A stretch of 64,000 bases of DNA from Hymenopus coronatus (GCA_030762935.1 CM060883.1:46554501-46618500); one strand, 5' to 3'. Shown: positions 10,648 through 21,690, numbered from the stretch's first letter. Notes: generated from the sequence alone by a model not told the origin. Numbers and translations: made by a program.

Positions 10648-10650
10648 ATG
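10612..10650. repeat. (GTCT)n microsatellite
   Basis: Seven GTCT units run into GTGT repeats, at the W1 microsatellite position. It differs from the (GT)n seen in most copies. Confidence 0.85.
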
Positions 10651-10967
10651 TGTGTGTGTGTATGTGTCTGTGGGCAGCATAGCTCAAAAATTAAAAGACC
10701 GTTGAATAACAAACTTGATATTTAAGTTTGGTATCTTCGAAGGATGCGACACGAAGTTTTTCAAGAAAATCCCTCCACCTCCAACTACCCTTTACATGGA
10801 AAAAATGTGGGAAATTTTGATTTTCTTGAAAATGTCTGTAACGATTTTGATTAAAACCCTATATATTTAAGATATTTACTTGCCAAATAAAATGTATATC
10901 TTGAATTTTCTGGAAATAGCCTCTAAACACCTCTTTATGCTGGATGATTTTTTATTGAATTTTGTAT
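10612..10967 (-). repeat. W1 copy, left part (interrupted by the LINE)
   Basis: It starts with a (GTCT)n/(GT)n microsatellite, then GGGCAGCATAGCTCAAAAAT and the regular W1 order to TTTATTGAATTTTGTAT. The sequence continues on the other side of the LINE at 15804. Joining the two gives the usual GAATTTTGCATAACTGGTAA region of W1 with minor changes. Confidence 0.9.
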
Positions 10968-10981
10968 TTTTTTTAATTTAC

Positions 10982-13900
10982 TTATTCATTTTGTAAATTA
11001 CAAAAGGTATAAGTTATATTATAAATACAGTATATCAGTTCACCATTTTTATATATAGTTATCAACAATGTTGTCTGTGCGTTTAAATGAAACATGCGAA
11101 GGAAGATGGTAACAAAATAAGTAGGTGTTGTAAGCGCTATAGAATGAGCAAGGCAAAAAGCTGTTGCCGATTGCAGTGAAAGACGCCTATGTTTTTGCAG
11201 ATCTTCTCTTGCTGCTCCAAGATGACAACGTAAACCGTTGACGCTGGGATGCGTTTCAGACAGCATATAATGCTGAAAGCCAAGTGCGAGCCACACCTGT
11301 GCGAAGCGGTCGGTAGTACTTCGAGTCTCTAGTTGTAGTAATGTGCGAGCATAATCGTTGGGATTTTGCGAAGGGGCAAGACGGTGCAATTGCGAAACAA
11401 CCCAGTGCCAGATCTGTCGTGCTGTTGTGCAGGTAACAAAACGATGGCGTAGAGTATCCCGCACACCGCAAATGTTGCATGTGGGGGTCCTCACCATGTT
11501 GTATCGGAATTTTTTTATCCTCTGTAGCCACAACACCATTGATGACCAAATATGCGCATGTAGTCCACTCCGTAGATATGTTGCGCAAATGGATGTTCCG
11601 CCATACCTGACACCAGGGTCTGTTGGGCATCCTATCCACCACATGAATTGGTGCAAGCAGCCGCTGTAGGAAAAGCTTGTAGAGATCAGTTGATATTCCT
11701 CTAGGTTGCTGAGGTAGGACATCGACATCAATGCCATCCAAAACATGGAGTGCTCTCTTCAAACTCGCAGGAGCAGCCCGAACTGGAGTTGCAAGAGAAT
11801 TCTTGAAGGGTTCCCAAAATGCTATTTCTTGTTCCTCTCCATATCCCCTAGTGGCAAGTATAATAGATTTAACAAGAAGCGCTTTACTCTTATATCCCAC
11901 TGCAATTAAACCTAAGCCGCCTTCGTTACGTTTTCGCCACAATTGGGTTTTAGCTACACGAAAGGGCTGTGCTCTCCATAGATAGTATCCAATAAGTCGT
12001 TCAATTCGGGAGACGTGTTTTTCAGGCATTGGTAGTATCTGCGCCATATACCATAATTTTGCCAAAACAAACTGATTGATGTGCCACACTTTCTGTAGAA
12101 GATTCAAGTTCCGGCCAAGATGTGCAGTGGTATTCAGCCGAATCAAATTTATTTTGTGATCCCAGTTGCGAGCAATCATCGGTGTAAACGGCTTGGAGAA
12201 GATGATGCCGAGAATCTTGACACTATATTGTATCGGGATATCGAGAAATGTGTGATCAGTCGGCCACGATCCAAGAGGGAGCATTTGCGACTTCGCGGTG
12301 TTCATTTTGGCATTAGAAGCTTCCTCATAAAGTGTGATGGCGGTACGTACCAAGGGTCAGGCCTCACGCCTACGGATGAGCAGCGTGACGTCATCAGCAT
12401 AAGCTCTGGCACAAAATAATCGAGCTGGAGTGACAGTCCCAGTCAACTTAGCCTGAAGATAGCAAAGAAAGAGTTCTAAAGAAAGGGGGAAGAGAATCAT
12501 TAATAGTGGACAACCCTGGCGTACAGAGTTAGTAAGCTTTATAGGCTTACTGAAGTATCCATTGACTTGCACCTTCTAAGACATCCCGCTGTAGACGGTT
12601 CTGATTGCAGATATTAGCAACGGTGGAAGTTGGAACTTCTGAAGCACTTTAAACATATAAGCATGGCCAACTCTATCAAAGGCTTTAACAAAATCCAGAC
12701 TGACCAACGCAGCAGCCTCCGACGGATTCCGTTCATAATGGAGAATTGTATCTCGGAGGACCAGAAGGTTGTCAACTATGGTCCTGCCCGGGATGCCACA
12801 GGTTTGTCCGGAGGTTATAATTCCAGGTGGGATAACCCTTAATCTGGATGCAAGTACTTTCATCACAATTTTGTAGTCGGTGTTTAAAAGTGCTATGGGT
12901 CTATAGTCCCAGACACTCATTGGAGACCTTTTCTTTGGGATTAAGATGACGATGCCATCTGCGAATCCAGGGCAACAGTTCGATCCAATAAGGATCTCAT
13001 TTACCAACTCTACAACTTCTGCTTTGATTATACTCCAAAAGGTCTTGTAAAATGAATATGTCAGGCCATCTTCTCCTGGGCAGGAATGGAGGCTAGCGGA
13101 ATTAATGGTTTGCAGAATCTCGGTGGCAGAATATCGCTGCTCCAAGGAACGTTGTTCCTCGACAGTTATACCGGTGTCAACATATTGGAAGAGCTCCTCC
13201 ATGATGTCATTGCGTAGGTCAGTGGTGTCAAACGTGGTGCTATAAGATGTATGGATAGTCTGTAGGATTTGAGGCATATAGGTGACCTTGGCGCCTACCG
13301 GTGTCAGAAGAGCATGGATGTAACGACCACTACCAGCACACTTCTCCTTAATGGTATGAAACAATGGAGCTTTCTCCTGTGCTACGACGGAGTCATGAGT
13401 TCGCGAACGGGTCATAGTTCCCGCCAAAACATGTTGCTGTATTTCCACGAGCTTCCGCTTCACAGCTTGAAGGCGATGGGATACGTCTTGACGGCTCTGC
13501 TGTCTAGAGAGAAGACCCATTAATGCTTCTTGGTAAAAGTCGAAGGTGTGACGTCGTTCAATTGCCCTCTCACGACCTTTGGTCTTGAAGAAGGTCGTAA
13601 TACCAGGCTTAAATATACGTCGCCATTTCTCCACCACCGACAGCGGGGACCGTCGAGCTTTACCCTGAAGACTTTGCCACAACTTAGCACAATCATCAGC
13701 AATAATGTTGTCATGTAATAAAGCTTCGTTTAATTTCCAATAACCTCTGCCATATAGCGGAATGCGACTCTCAGCGATTAATTGCAGTTTGACAGCATGG
13801 TGGTCAGTAAAGGCAACAGGTAAAACTCGCACTGTGTGAATCAGAGAGTTGAACTGAGCGCTTAAATAGAAACGATCTATCCTTGAGGCACAGTTCGCTC

Positions 13901-14516
13901 GACAGTAAGTAAATTCTACAGACGTAGCGTTCATATGTTCCCAAACATCACAAAGACGTAGCCCGGTTACCAGCTGATCCAATGCCAAAGACTTGTTATA
14001 ACCAGGGCGCTGATCCTTAGCATGTAACACGCAATTGAAGTCGCCTCCTACTAAAAGCAGGGCATAATTCCATCTCAAATAATAGGGTAAAATGTTTGTT
14101 ATAAATTCTTCTCGCTCATGGCGCCTATCACTCCCTGAAGGCAGGTATAGGTTAAGCAGCAGCATGTTGTCCATTCTAGCACTTATAACACGACCACTAG
14201 GATGCATCTCTATCTCGGTAAACGTCAAACCTGCTCTGTACAAAATAGCAGTACCACGCATATTTTCTCCAACATTCACCACACAACTGTACTGTGGACC
14301 CATAAAGCCAAAGTCGGTTATGTTAACTTCTTGGAGGAAAACTATATCTAAAGCCTGCGTCCGCACAAAATCATGTAAAAGAGCCTGTTTGGCAGTGCAG
14401 CGTAGGGAGTTGATGTTAATAGTGGCAAAGGTACGTAAGACAACCATTAAAACAAGGCCAGAAGTAAACCAGACCAGGTCACCGTCCAAGATGTATCTAG
14501 TCATTTTCAACGGCAT
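10982..14516 (-). pseudogene. LINE ORF2: endonuclease-reverse transcriptase, broken
   Basis: ORF2 would nick the target and prime reverse transcription. The EEP endonuclease is complete at residues about 25-270: ATININSLRC, DIVFLQEV, LNLYLPSG, GGDFNCVL, SRIDRFYLS and AFTDHHAVKL hold the catalytic Asn, Glu, Tyr, Asp/Asn, Asp and His. The RT follows: LIPKKRS, RPIALLNTDYKIV, SLDFVKAFDRV (motif A, about 12704-12672), SVRQGCPL, and AYADDVTLL (YADD at 12401-12390). In-frame stops are TAG at 12578-12576 and TGA at 12359-12357. A one-base shift in a run of seven A (about 11510-11516) separates the thumb from the C-terminal zinc motif CNICGVRDTLRHRFVTC (11479-11429). The last 25 residues before 10982 are AT-rich and may be 3' UTR. 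The start at 14516 is the first Met of the frame. A second Met (ATGACTAG) overlaps the ORF1 stop. Confidence 0.92.
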
Positions 14517-15677
14517 GAACCTGTGTTCGTGATACCCGTGGAAACTTTTTCGGTAGGCTTCCAGACCGAGAAGGCAAGTGCTTCCTGAGTCGAGAGTCTC
14601 TCACTGTCTTCCACGCGATGTTAGACTCCGTTTCTTCGGTTCCCTCCTCCTCACTAACAGACAACGGGCGTTCTCTCCTAACCGGCACAGGTTCGTCGTA
14701 ATCCATCTCACTCCATTTCTGGTGTTCAATTATTACAGTGTCTGGTGCATCGCAGGGGCCAACCATGTTCTGGTCACCACTATTATTCACCACAACAACA
14801 GAAGATCGTGTAGGGGATGAGACACCCATTTCTGCTACTTCTGAGGGAGAATTGACAGCTACCGGTGCAGACACAGAAGTCTCCTGCACCGCCACATCGT
14901 CACGCATACAGCTGGTATTCAGGTAGACTTCTGTAGGATTGACGTTACAAACAGGTTCTATTTCACTAGCTTCAGTAGCGGGTCCATTTGACGCACCTAC
15001 TGTTTGTTTACATTCATCTTCGGCCCGAGCGCTAACTTGACCTCTCACTACATCGCTGAGTAACACAGCCCTGCGCGAGACAGAGACAGGCAGTACAGAC
15101 TTTTTGTATGGACAGTGTGAGCGAAAATGAGAAGCTTCCCCACACACATAGCAAGTTTGCGGTTGTCCTAGATAGGTCACACCAAGAGGAAACCCACGCA
15201 CTACTACTGAGATGGAATTTCCTTTTTTAATTCCATTCTTACAGAACGAACACCAGACTTGACGGGGTACTTATAACCTGCGTTCCATTGTTCTTCTTGA
15301 ACCTCTAGTAATTTCCCATATTGTGAAAGTTTCTGTTCCAGAAACGTGTGAGTGATCTCAGGCACTAAATTGAAAACCCGGACATTTACAATGTGGCAGT
15401 CAGCGGGCCCAATATTTACCGTTAGTATTTCACCATTTTCATAACTAAACTTTGCCGTCCCTTGAAATTGCAGTAAATATCTTTCATAGTGTGTTACAGA
15501 TATAAATTTTATAAAAGCTGATTTTTCTCTAGAATGAAACTGTAGTGTATCTACCTGATCAGGTGGTATTTTCATGTAGTCGTGAATCCAGTCATGCACT
15601 TCCATCGCGCTGGGTCGACGTTCAGCTCCTCGAAATGAGATTTGCAAAGTATTTTGCCGGCGTATTGCCTCCATCAT
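14497..15677 (-). pseudogene. LINE ORF1 (gag-like, CCHC zinc knuckle), frameshifted
   Basis: RNA-binding ORF1 protein of the LINE. The start is ATGATGGAG at 15677. The N-terminal 157 residues look like the arthropod Tx1-type ORF1 domain (HIVNVRVFNLVPEITHTFLE, then VRMELKKEIPSQ). A TAG stops this frame at 15206-15204. The next frame from about 15222 continues SVVVRGFPLGVTYLGQPQTC and contains the zinc knuckle CYVCGEASHFRSHC (C-x2-C-x4-H-x4-C, about 15153-15112). An acidic, low-complexity tail runs to the TAG at 14499-14497. The frame change is one base, most simply a one-base deletion near the stop. Its end overlaps the start of ORF2 by 20 bases. The protein would coat LINE RNA. Confidence 0.85.
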
Positions 15678-15803
15678 CAGAAATTCTTTCCTTGTAGATC
15701 TATAGACTCACACAAAACAATGTATTTGACGTTCCTTAACACCGCTCGATTACGCGCAACACAGCGGACAAACAACCTCTCGGTCCGCTAGCTGCAGCCA
15801 GAC

Positions 15804-16245
15804 TGTATGATTGGTAAATCGTAAGAGATACACTAAAACTCACTATACAAAAAATGTAGATCAAAATAAAACGCAATTTACGTCTTTTCATTTTTTTTTT
15901 TTTTTTTTTTTTTTTGTTGTTGTTGTGGAGCTGATCGTTTTTGAGACATTTCTGTTTTTTGGTTTCAGCTTTGAAACAGTTATACTTTTCTCATACAGGA
16001 ATATATTAACTCCTGTCCATACAAACAAAGGAACATCAGTCACATAGCAACCAGCTTTTGGCTATCACTTTAACCTATGGTACTCCCTTATTTCGCTTCT
16101 ACTTACAAGGAAGCAAGAAATAAGACTATTTCTGATAATTTTTTCTCGATTAGCCTGAAGTAAATAGAAGCATAAGCTTTTAAACAATAATTTGTTACAG
16201 AGATGAGAAGAGAAAGTTATGTGACTGCAGCACAAATATTTTATT
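15804..16245 (-). repeat. W1 copy, right part (after the LINE)
   Basis: It continues from 10967 with TTGGTAAATCGTAAGAGATA, a poly(T) tract (15892-15915), CAGGAATATATTAACTCC, CAAGGAAGCAAGAAATAAGA and the end AGAGAAAGTTATGTGACTGC. Confidence 0.88.
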
Positions 16246-16261
16246 AAAAAAAATCAGTCTG

Positions 16262-16420
16262 TAAAAGTTGTAGTGGCAACTGACTAGTCCTTGAAAGACT
16301 TACGCGCTATTTTCAATGCGTAATGCAACCACTTTAAGGGCCGTGTGCCAAAAAGTAATATTCTTGTTAAGTGTAGTGGTTGTGTTGCCGTGTCGATTAT
16401 GATATATCGATACTGAGCTA
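16262..16420 (-). repeat. repeat H, copy 2
   Basis: Inverted relative to 9218-9378. It shares TTATGATATATCGATACTGA, TGTGCCAAAAAGTAATAT, TTACGCGCTATTTTCA and GTGGCAACTGACTAG. It lies directly beside the end of a W1 copy. Confidence 0.75.
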
Positions 16421-16539
16421 CTACTTATTAATACAGAAATATATTCCTTGCACGTTTTTGTAGCTATAAGAAGAATACAGCAGGCTAAACATAGCCGCTA
16501 TAGGACGCTTTTCAAATTTCATGTTTTTGCACGACATTC

Positions 16540-16904
16540 GTGCGTAATGGCGCAGTGTGTTAAAGGGAAGTACGGCGATTCCCGCCCACGGAATGCGCCC
16601 GAGTTCGGTCCCACACATGGAGGTGCGGATTTTAGCCCCAGCACCGTGAGTAAAGCGAAGAGCTGCGATAGGTAGCGGTCCTGGCCAGGAAAGCCTAATT
16701 TCCGGCTGGCCACGTTGCTGGTGTTTATATCGATTGGATAATCTTCAATCTCTAGCCTGCAAATATGGGCGTGAAGTCGGCAGTCAGTTTACCTGACCCA
16801 GGTCGCACGCAGGTTGTAGCTCAATGGGATTTACTTTATTTATTAGCACAAAGGGAAAATTCAAAAGCGACTAATACTTGATAAAATGTTTTGAAACGAA
16901 ACTC
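16540..16904 (+). repeat. tRNA-like SINE head and unclassified body
   Basis: TGGCGCAGTGTGTTAA (about 16548) resembles a pol III A box and GAGTTCGGTCCC (about 16602) a B box, spaced as in a long-arm tRNA. The following sequence to about 16900 has no second copy in the window that I can identify. Possibly a single-copy SINE; weak call. Confidence 0.35.
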
Positions 16905-17212
16905 TATGGCACGTCCACAAGGGACTATGGCCTATCGTATGGCCGCTGCATTTTCTATCTCGGCCCGAAAGCGTCATGAATGGGGTGTAATGCTGGAGGG
17001 TGAGACGTGATCAGTGCCTCGAGTCCCTCCCGGCCGTTTAATGCGGTCTTATCGACCTGGGGCCGCTACTTCTCAATTAGCTCCCAGGAACCTCACCAAG
17101 CTGAGTGCACCCCGGACCAGGACTCCCCACGCCGGTACCGGGAATCAAGCCCAGGCCTCCCACTTGGCAAGCAGTCGCGCCACCACAGCGCTAAGGAGAA
17201 GACCCATAATGT
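16905..17212 (-). mobile_element. SINE-B, tRNA-derived
   Basis: On the minus strand: TCCTTAGCGCTGTGGTGGCG (A-box region), GGGCTTGATTCCCGGTACC (B box, 17152-17134), then GGTGCACTCAGCTTGGTGAG and a tail ending in a CATAGAGTT-like string at about 16900. It is homologous to the copies at 26667, 27001, 36007, 36393 and 62318. Confidence 0.8.
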
Positions 17213-17379
17213 TTTGAGTATTTCAAAATTCAAAATAATAACAAAGAATATCTTGGAAATGATAATATATATTGGTTATGGTATATCAAGTCATTCTGCA
17301 TTAGTTATATCTGAGGCTTTTTACCCTTGTAGCATATTGTCTATTGTATACCTATAATAGTCTTAACTATTGTCATTGA

Positions 17380-18240
17380 GTCTTTTTAATTTCTCTATAC
17401 GTACTATGTCGTACATAGTGTATAGAGATGGTATTGTATTCTAATGAAAAATTCGATACCCAGATTTCACCGGAAATACACTTTTTGTGTCCCCCTGAAT
17501 CCAAAAAGCATTTTCAAGACGTATGTGTGTGTGTGCGTGTGTGTGTTTGTGTCTGTGGACAGCATAGCTCAAAAGCGAAAAGACTATTAAATACCAAACT
17601 TGAGTATTTAAGTTTGGTATCCGCCAAAGATGCGACACGAAGATTTTCAAGAAAATTCTCACACCCTAAACTACCTACCCTTTACATGAAAAAAGTTTCG
17701 AAAAGTTTGATTTTTTCAAAAATGGCTCAAATATTTTGATTAAAATCTCTTACATTTTTAAAATATTTACGTGCCAAATAAAATGTATATCTTGAATTTT
17801 CTGGGAATAGAATCTAAAGACCTCTTTATTCTGGATAATTTTTATTGAATTTTGCATAGTACTAAACCGTAAGAAATACGCAAAACTTACTCCACAAAAA
17901 ATGTAGATCACAATAAAAGAAACAATTTATGTCATATACATTTTTTTCGTGGAGTTGGTCGTTTTTGGTTTCAGCTTTTAAAACATACTTCTCTCATACA
18001 GAAATTTGTCAACTCCTGTCCATACAAACAAAGTAACTTCAGTCACATAGCAACCAGCTTTTGACTATCTCTTTAACCTATGGTACTCCCTTATTTCGCT
18101 TCTACTTACAAGGAAGCAAGCAATAAGGCTATTTCTGCTAAGTTTTTCTCTGTTAGCATGAAGTAAATAGAAACACAAGTTATTAACAATAATTTGTTGC
18201 AGAGATGTAGAGAAAGTCATGTGAATGGAGCACGTCGGTG
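17380..18240 (-). repeat. W1 full-length copy
   Basis: Left end TTTCTCTATACGTACTATG, with a longer hairpin loop. It carries a TG microsatellite at 17524-17552, CTCACACCCTAAACTACC, CAAGGAAGCAAGCAATAAGG and right end AGAGAAAGTCATGTGAATGG. Confidence 0.88.
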
Positions 18241-18326
18241 TTATTATTGTATACGTTAGATCATACGCACACCCACGCGCGCTCACAACACACACACATA
18301 CACACACGCACGCGTCATCCACCCTG

Positions 18327-18550
18327 TTAGTAGGGGTAACATATTAGCATCTGGTTCTCAAGGTCGCAGGTGAAAACTTGTCGGAGTGTGAGGATTTTTT
18401 CGGAAGTAAAAGTTGGTGGTCCCATATCGTAGATTTGCAGCACGTAAAAGATCCTCAAGCCTGACAAAGAGGCCTCTGAGCGAAATTAAGAAGTTTCACG
18501 CCCAATATAGAATGTGAAGCTGAGAACCATCGCATCCATAAATAGCACTC
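18327..18550 (+). mobile_element. SINE-A copy
   Basis: The head has TAACATATTAGCATCTGGTT and a decayed B box (AAGGTCGCAGGTGAAAAC). Body: TTTTTTCGGAAGTAAAAG, CCTCAAGCCTGACAAAGAGG, and 3' end CATCCATAAATAGCACTC. It is homologous to 5277-5502. Confidence 0.7.
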
Positions 18551-18857
18551 AATTTTAATAAACACACAAACATAACTTCACACTTTCAGTCATGGTTCCA
18601 GAATCAGAGAAGGCTAAGAAATAACCTTGAATACACAAAATGTTTCGCCCCTTGGCGGAATAGAACTACAGATGCTCTAATGATAAGATATCGGGTCATT
18701 TGAAAAACTTGGAGGCATTTTTCATAGTAGGAGTACTTTGGAATGGGTTGAATTTTCTTTAAAATCTTCTTAACGAAGTTTTTGGAAAACACTCAAGTTA
18801 AATATCAAGTTTGGTTCGTATTCAAATTCTAGTGTTTTTACTTATGCTGCTTACACA

Positions 18858-18884
18858 CGCGTGCGTGCGTGCGTGCGTGCGTGT
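18858..18884. repeat. (GCGT)n microsatellite
   Basis: Six or more GCGT units lie at the W1 microsatellite position, yet another variant of the dinucleotide tract. Confidence 0.85.
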
Positions 18885-19080
18885 CTGGTAGGCTCGTGGT
18901 GAGCCTAGGTGTTGTTGCTGTGTACCTACCCCGGTAAGGGTTTAACCACAGGAATGAGGTGAAGGTTAAGGTTTTGATTTTGGAGGTTCCGAGTGTTGGT
19001 GTTAAGGAGGTAGCGCTGGTAGGCTCCTTGAGCGGTTGCTTTTCAGGAGCAGCATATTTTACTCTGCTCCGCTGGTGTTT

Positions 19081-19523
19081 ATTTATTTATTTTTTTTATT
19101 ATTTATTATGGTGGTGAGTTTTGATAGACCTCTCCCAATGGGAGGGGGGAGTGCTTTGTTCAGCTTTTACGCTGTTGGCTGGTTTAAAGCCGTTGTTACC
19201 GGGGGTGCCCACAAGCCATGCGGGGAACCCGGAACCGCCTTTTGTCGGCGTTCAGTGGGTAAGTACTCCCTTAGAGATGTGACAAGTGCGTTCTCATGGT
19301 CGCCCAATCTGGCGTAGAATTTTTGAGCCCGGCGCCTAATTACATCTTCCACATATGGGAGGGCCGGAGCTTCATGTAGTAGCCTCAAAGGGAAACGTCG
19401 ACATACAGAATATATGGACCGGAGTCCCTATTCTGTACCCGCTGTAACCAGAGAAGATAGGAGTCTGCTGCCTAACCCCACATTTCGCAGGCATAGAGCA
19501 TCAGGGGCTTACACTCGCGCTCG
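19081..19523 (-). mobile_element. jockey-clade LINE 3' remnant
   Basis: On the minus strand the end of ORF2 reads LMLYACEMWG, LRLLHEAP and VIRRRAQKFYARLGDHENAL, then a stop at 19167. This is the conserved C-terminus of jockey-type ORF2 (the RKRARKFYARLG-like motif). An A-rich tail (AATAAATAATAAAAAAAATA-like, plus-strand 19080-19110) marks the 3' end. The 5' part is missing and the upstream segment has a stop, so it is a 5'-truncated dead copy. Confidence 0.75.
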
Positions 19524-19574
19524 CGGACATCTTTTTAAGTACCATTTTTTGCTTCGGAGGTCTCAAAACATATA

Positions 19575-19735
19575 CCGAGTGATCAGATTTATTCAGCCTT
19601 TACCGCAACAAAATTTGAACTGATGATGCCACCGGTATAGAGTGAATCTATTGTAACTAAATACGTAATTATGAGCAGCTGCTAAAGAGAGCGCAAAGTG
19701 GTTGTGGAGAACAGGAGTTGGGAGTCCAACATGGA
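19575..19735 (+). repeat. repeat F, copy 1
   Basis: It matches 21510-21690: ACCGAGTGATCAGATTTATT, TTTGAACTGATGATGCCACC, GAATCTATTGTAACT, ATTATGAGCAGCTGCTAAAG, AACATGGATAAA. Both copies are entered from a CTCAAAACATAT-like W1 sequence. Not recognised otherwise. Confidence 0.75.
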
Positions 19736-19737
19736 TA

Positions 19738-20447
19738 AACACATGACTTTCTCTTCATCTCTGCAACATATTATTATTAGAAAACTAATGCTTCTATTTA
19801 CTTCATGTTAGTCGAGAATAAATTAGCTGAAATAGTCTCATTACTTGTTTCCTTGTTAGTAGAAACGAAATCAAGGACCACCATAGGTTAAACTGATATT
19901 CAAAAGCTAGTTGCCATAAGGCTGAAGCTCTTTTGTTTTTATTGACAGGAGTTGACAAATTTTCCGTGTAAGAAAAGTAAGTTTTTTAAAGTTGAAACCA
20001 AAAAACAAAGAATAACTCAAAAACGATCAACTCCACGAAAAAATCTATGTAACATAAATTGTGTGTTTTAATGTGCTCTACATTTTTGTATGGTAACATT
20101 GTGTCTATCTCTTACGGTTTAGCAGTAATGCAAAAGTCCGTAAAATTCATCCAGAATGAAGTAGTCTTCAGAGGCTATTCCCAGAAAACTCAAGATATAC
20201 ATATTATTTATTAGGTAAGTAAGTATCTTTAATATACGATATTTTAATCAAAATCGTTAGAGCCATTTTTGAGAAAATCAAAATTTATGAAAAAATTTTC
20301 ATGTAAAGGGTAGTTGAAGGTGGGGGGATTTTCTTGAAAATCTTCGTGTCGCATCCTTCGAATATACCAAACTTAAATACCAAGTTTGGTATTTAAATTT
20401 CTTTTCGTTTTTGAGTTATGCTGTTCACATACACACACGGACCTTTT

Positions 20448-20486
<39 letters not shown>

Positions 20487-20602
20487 GATTCTGGGGACCC
20501 AAAAAATGTGTTTTCGGTGAAATCTCGTGCGGATTTTTGAGTGCATTACAATACCTTCTCTATACACTTTGTACATAGTAAGCGTAGAAAAAGTAAAAAA
20601 GG
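19738..20602 (+). repeat. W1 full-length copy with poly(T)
   Basis: 5' end ACACATGACTTTCTCTTCAT, followed by the full order to GTGCATTACAATACCTTCTC and the hairpin at 20559-20590 (loop altered). A T run (20454-20485) sits where other copies have CTTTTTTTGGATT. Confidence 0.88.
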
Positions 20603-20707
20603 ACTTCGTATGCTACTCCCAGACAGTTTGAGATACAAGTTTCGTATGCCATATAAGTATCGTAAACATAGGTATAAAGTTTGGTGCGTATTCAAATTTC
20701 AATATTA

Positions 20708-21491
20708 CTTTCTTTACACATACTATTACATAGTGTATAGGGAAGGTATTGCAAAGCAACCCAAAAATTCAATACCGAGATTTCACCGGAAACATGTTTT
20801 GGGTCCCCCTGAATCCATGAGAAAAAGCATTTCTGGAAAAAGGTCCGTGTGTGTGGGCGTATATATGCGTATGTGTGCATGTGTGTGTTTGTGGATAACA
20901 TATATCAAAACGAAAAGACCGTTAAATACCAAACTTGGTATTTCAGTTTGGTATCGTACAAGGATGCGACACCAAGGCTTTCAACAAAATCTCTTATATA
21001 TATGAAAGATATTTATCTGACAAATAATATCTATATCTTGAATTTTCTGGGAATAGCCTTTTAAGACTACTTTATTCTGGATGAATTTTACGAAATTTTG
21101 CATAACTGCTAAACCGCAAGACACGGACAACAACTTACCACATACAAAAAATTAGAGCACATTGAAACACACAATTTATGTTATATTTTTTTTTCTTCCG
21201 TAGATTTGATGGTTTTTTATATTCCTTGTTTTTAGTTTCAGCTTTAAAACACACTTTTCTCCTGCAGGAATTTGTCAATTCGTGTCCATACAAACAAAGG
21301 AACTTCAGTCACATAGCAACCAGCCTTTGACTATCACTTTAACCAATGGTACTCCCTTATTTCGCTAATTAATAAGACTATTTCTGCTAATATTTTCTCG
21401 ATTAGCATGAAGTAAATAGAAGCATAGGCTTTTTAGTATTTTTTGCAGAGATGTAGAGAAAGTCATATGAATGGAACACATCAGATTTTCT
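20708..21491 (-). repeat. W1 copy with internal deletion
   Basis: Left end TTACTTTCTTTACACATACT. At about 20985 the sequence jumps from TTTCAACAAAATCTCTTATA to the AAAGATATTTATCTGAC block, so about 90 bp (the CCCCACC/GATTTTCTC region) is lost. Right end AGAGAAAGTCATATGAATGG. Confidence 0.85.
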
Positions 21492-21509
21492 GTTTCTGAA
21501 AGTCTCTAA

Positions 21510-21690
21510 ACATGTACCGAGTGATCAAATTTATTCGACCTTAACCGCGACAGAGTTTGAATTGATGACGCCACCGTTATTAAAGCGAATCTATTGTAGC
21601 TGAATAATTATGAGCAGCTGCTGAAGAGGGCGCAAATTGGCAGTGGAGAGCAGGAGACAGGAGTCGACATGGATAAATCAGCGTCTTCGT
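21510..21690 (+). repeat. repeat F, copy 2
   Basis: ACCGAGTGATCAAATTTATT, TTTGAATTGATGACGCCACC, TATGAGCAGCTGCTGAAGAG and ACATGGATAAATCAG match 19575-19735 with scattered substitutions. Confidence 0.75.

Larger units (their letters stand above)
10968..15803 (-). mobile_element. near-complete Tx1/L1-like LINE
   Basis: This 4.8-kb non-LTR retrotransposon is inserted in a W1 copy. It reads on the minus strand: a 5' leader of about 125 nt (15803-15678), ORF1 (15677-14497), ORF2 (14516-10982) and a short A-rich 3' end (poly(A) = T-run at 10967-10974). Direct repeats TGTAT lie at 10963-10967 and 15804-15808, and removing the element rebuilds the W1 sequence exactly. I place it in the Tx1/L1 group from its ORF2 (apurinic-like endonuclease with GGDFNCVL, RT with LIPKKRS and RPIALLNTDYKIV). 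The frames are broken by two in-frame stops and frameshifts, so this copy is dead but fairly young. Confidence 0.9.
18555..19570 (+). repeat. W1 diverged copy interrupted by a jockey remnant
   Basis: 18700-18880 has the W1 order (TTCTTTAAAATCTTCTTAAC, AAATATCAAGTTTGGTT, TTACTTATGCTGCTTACA, microsatellite). After the LINE piece, CGGACATCTTTTTAAGTACC and GGAGGTCTCAAAACATATAC continue the W1 3' part at 19524-19572. The terminal hairpin is absent. Confidence 0.6.

Noticed and set aside
11358..14532. Plus-strand open frames opposite the LINE
   Set aside because: They are antisense shadows of ORF1/ORF2 and match no family.
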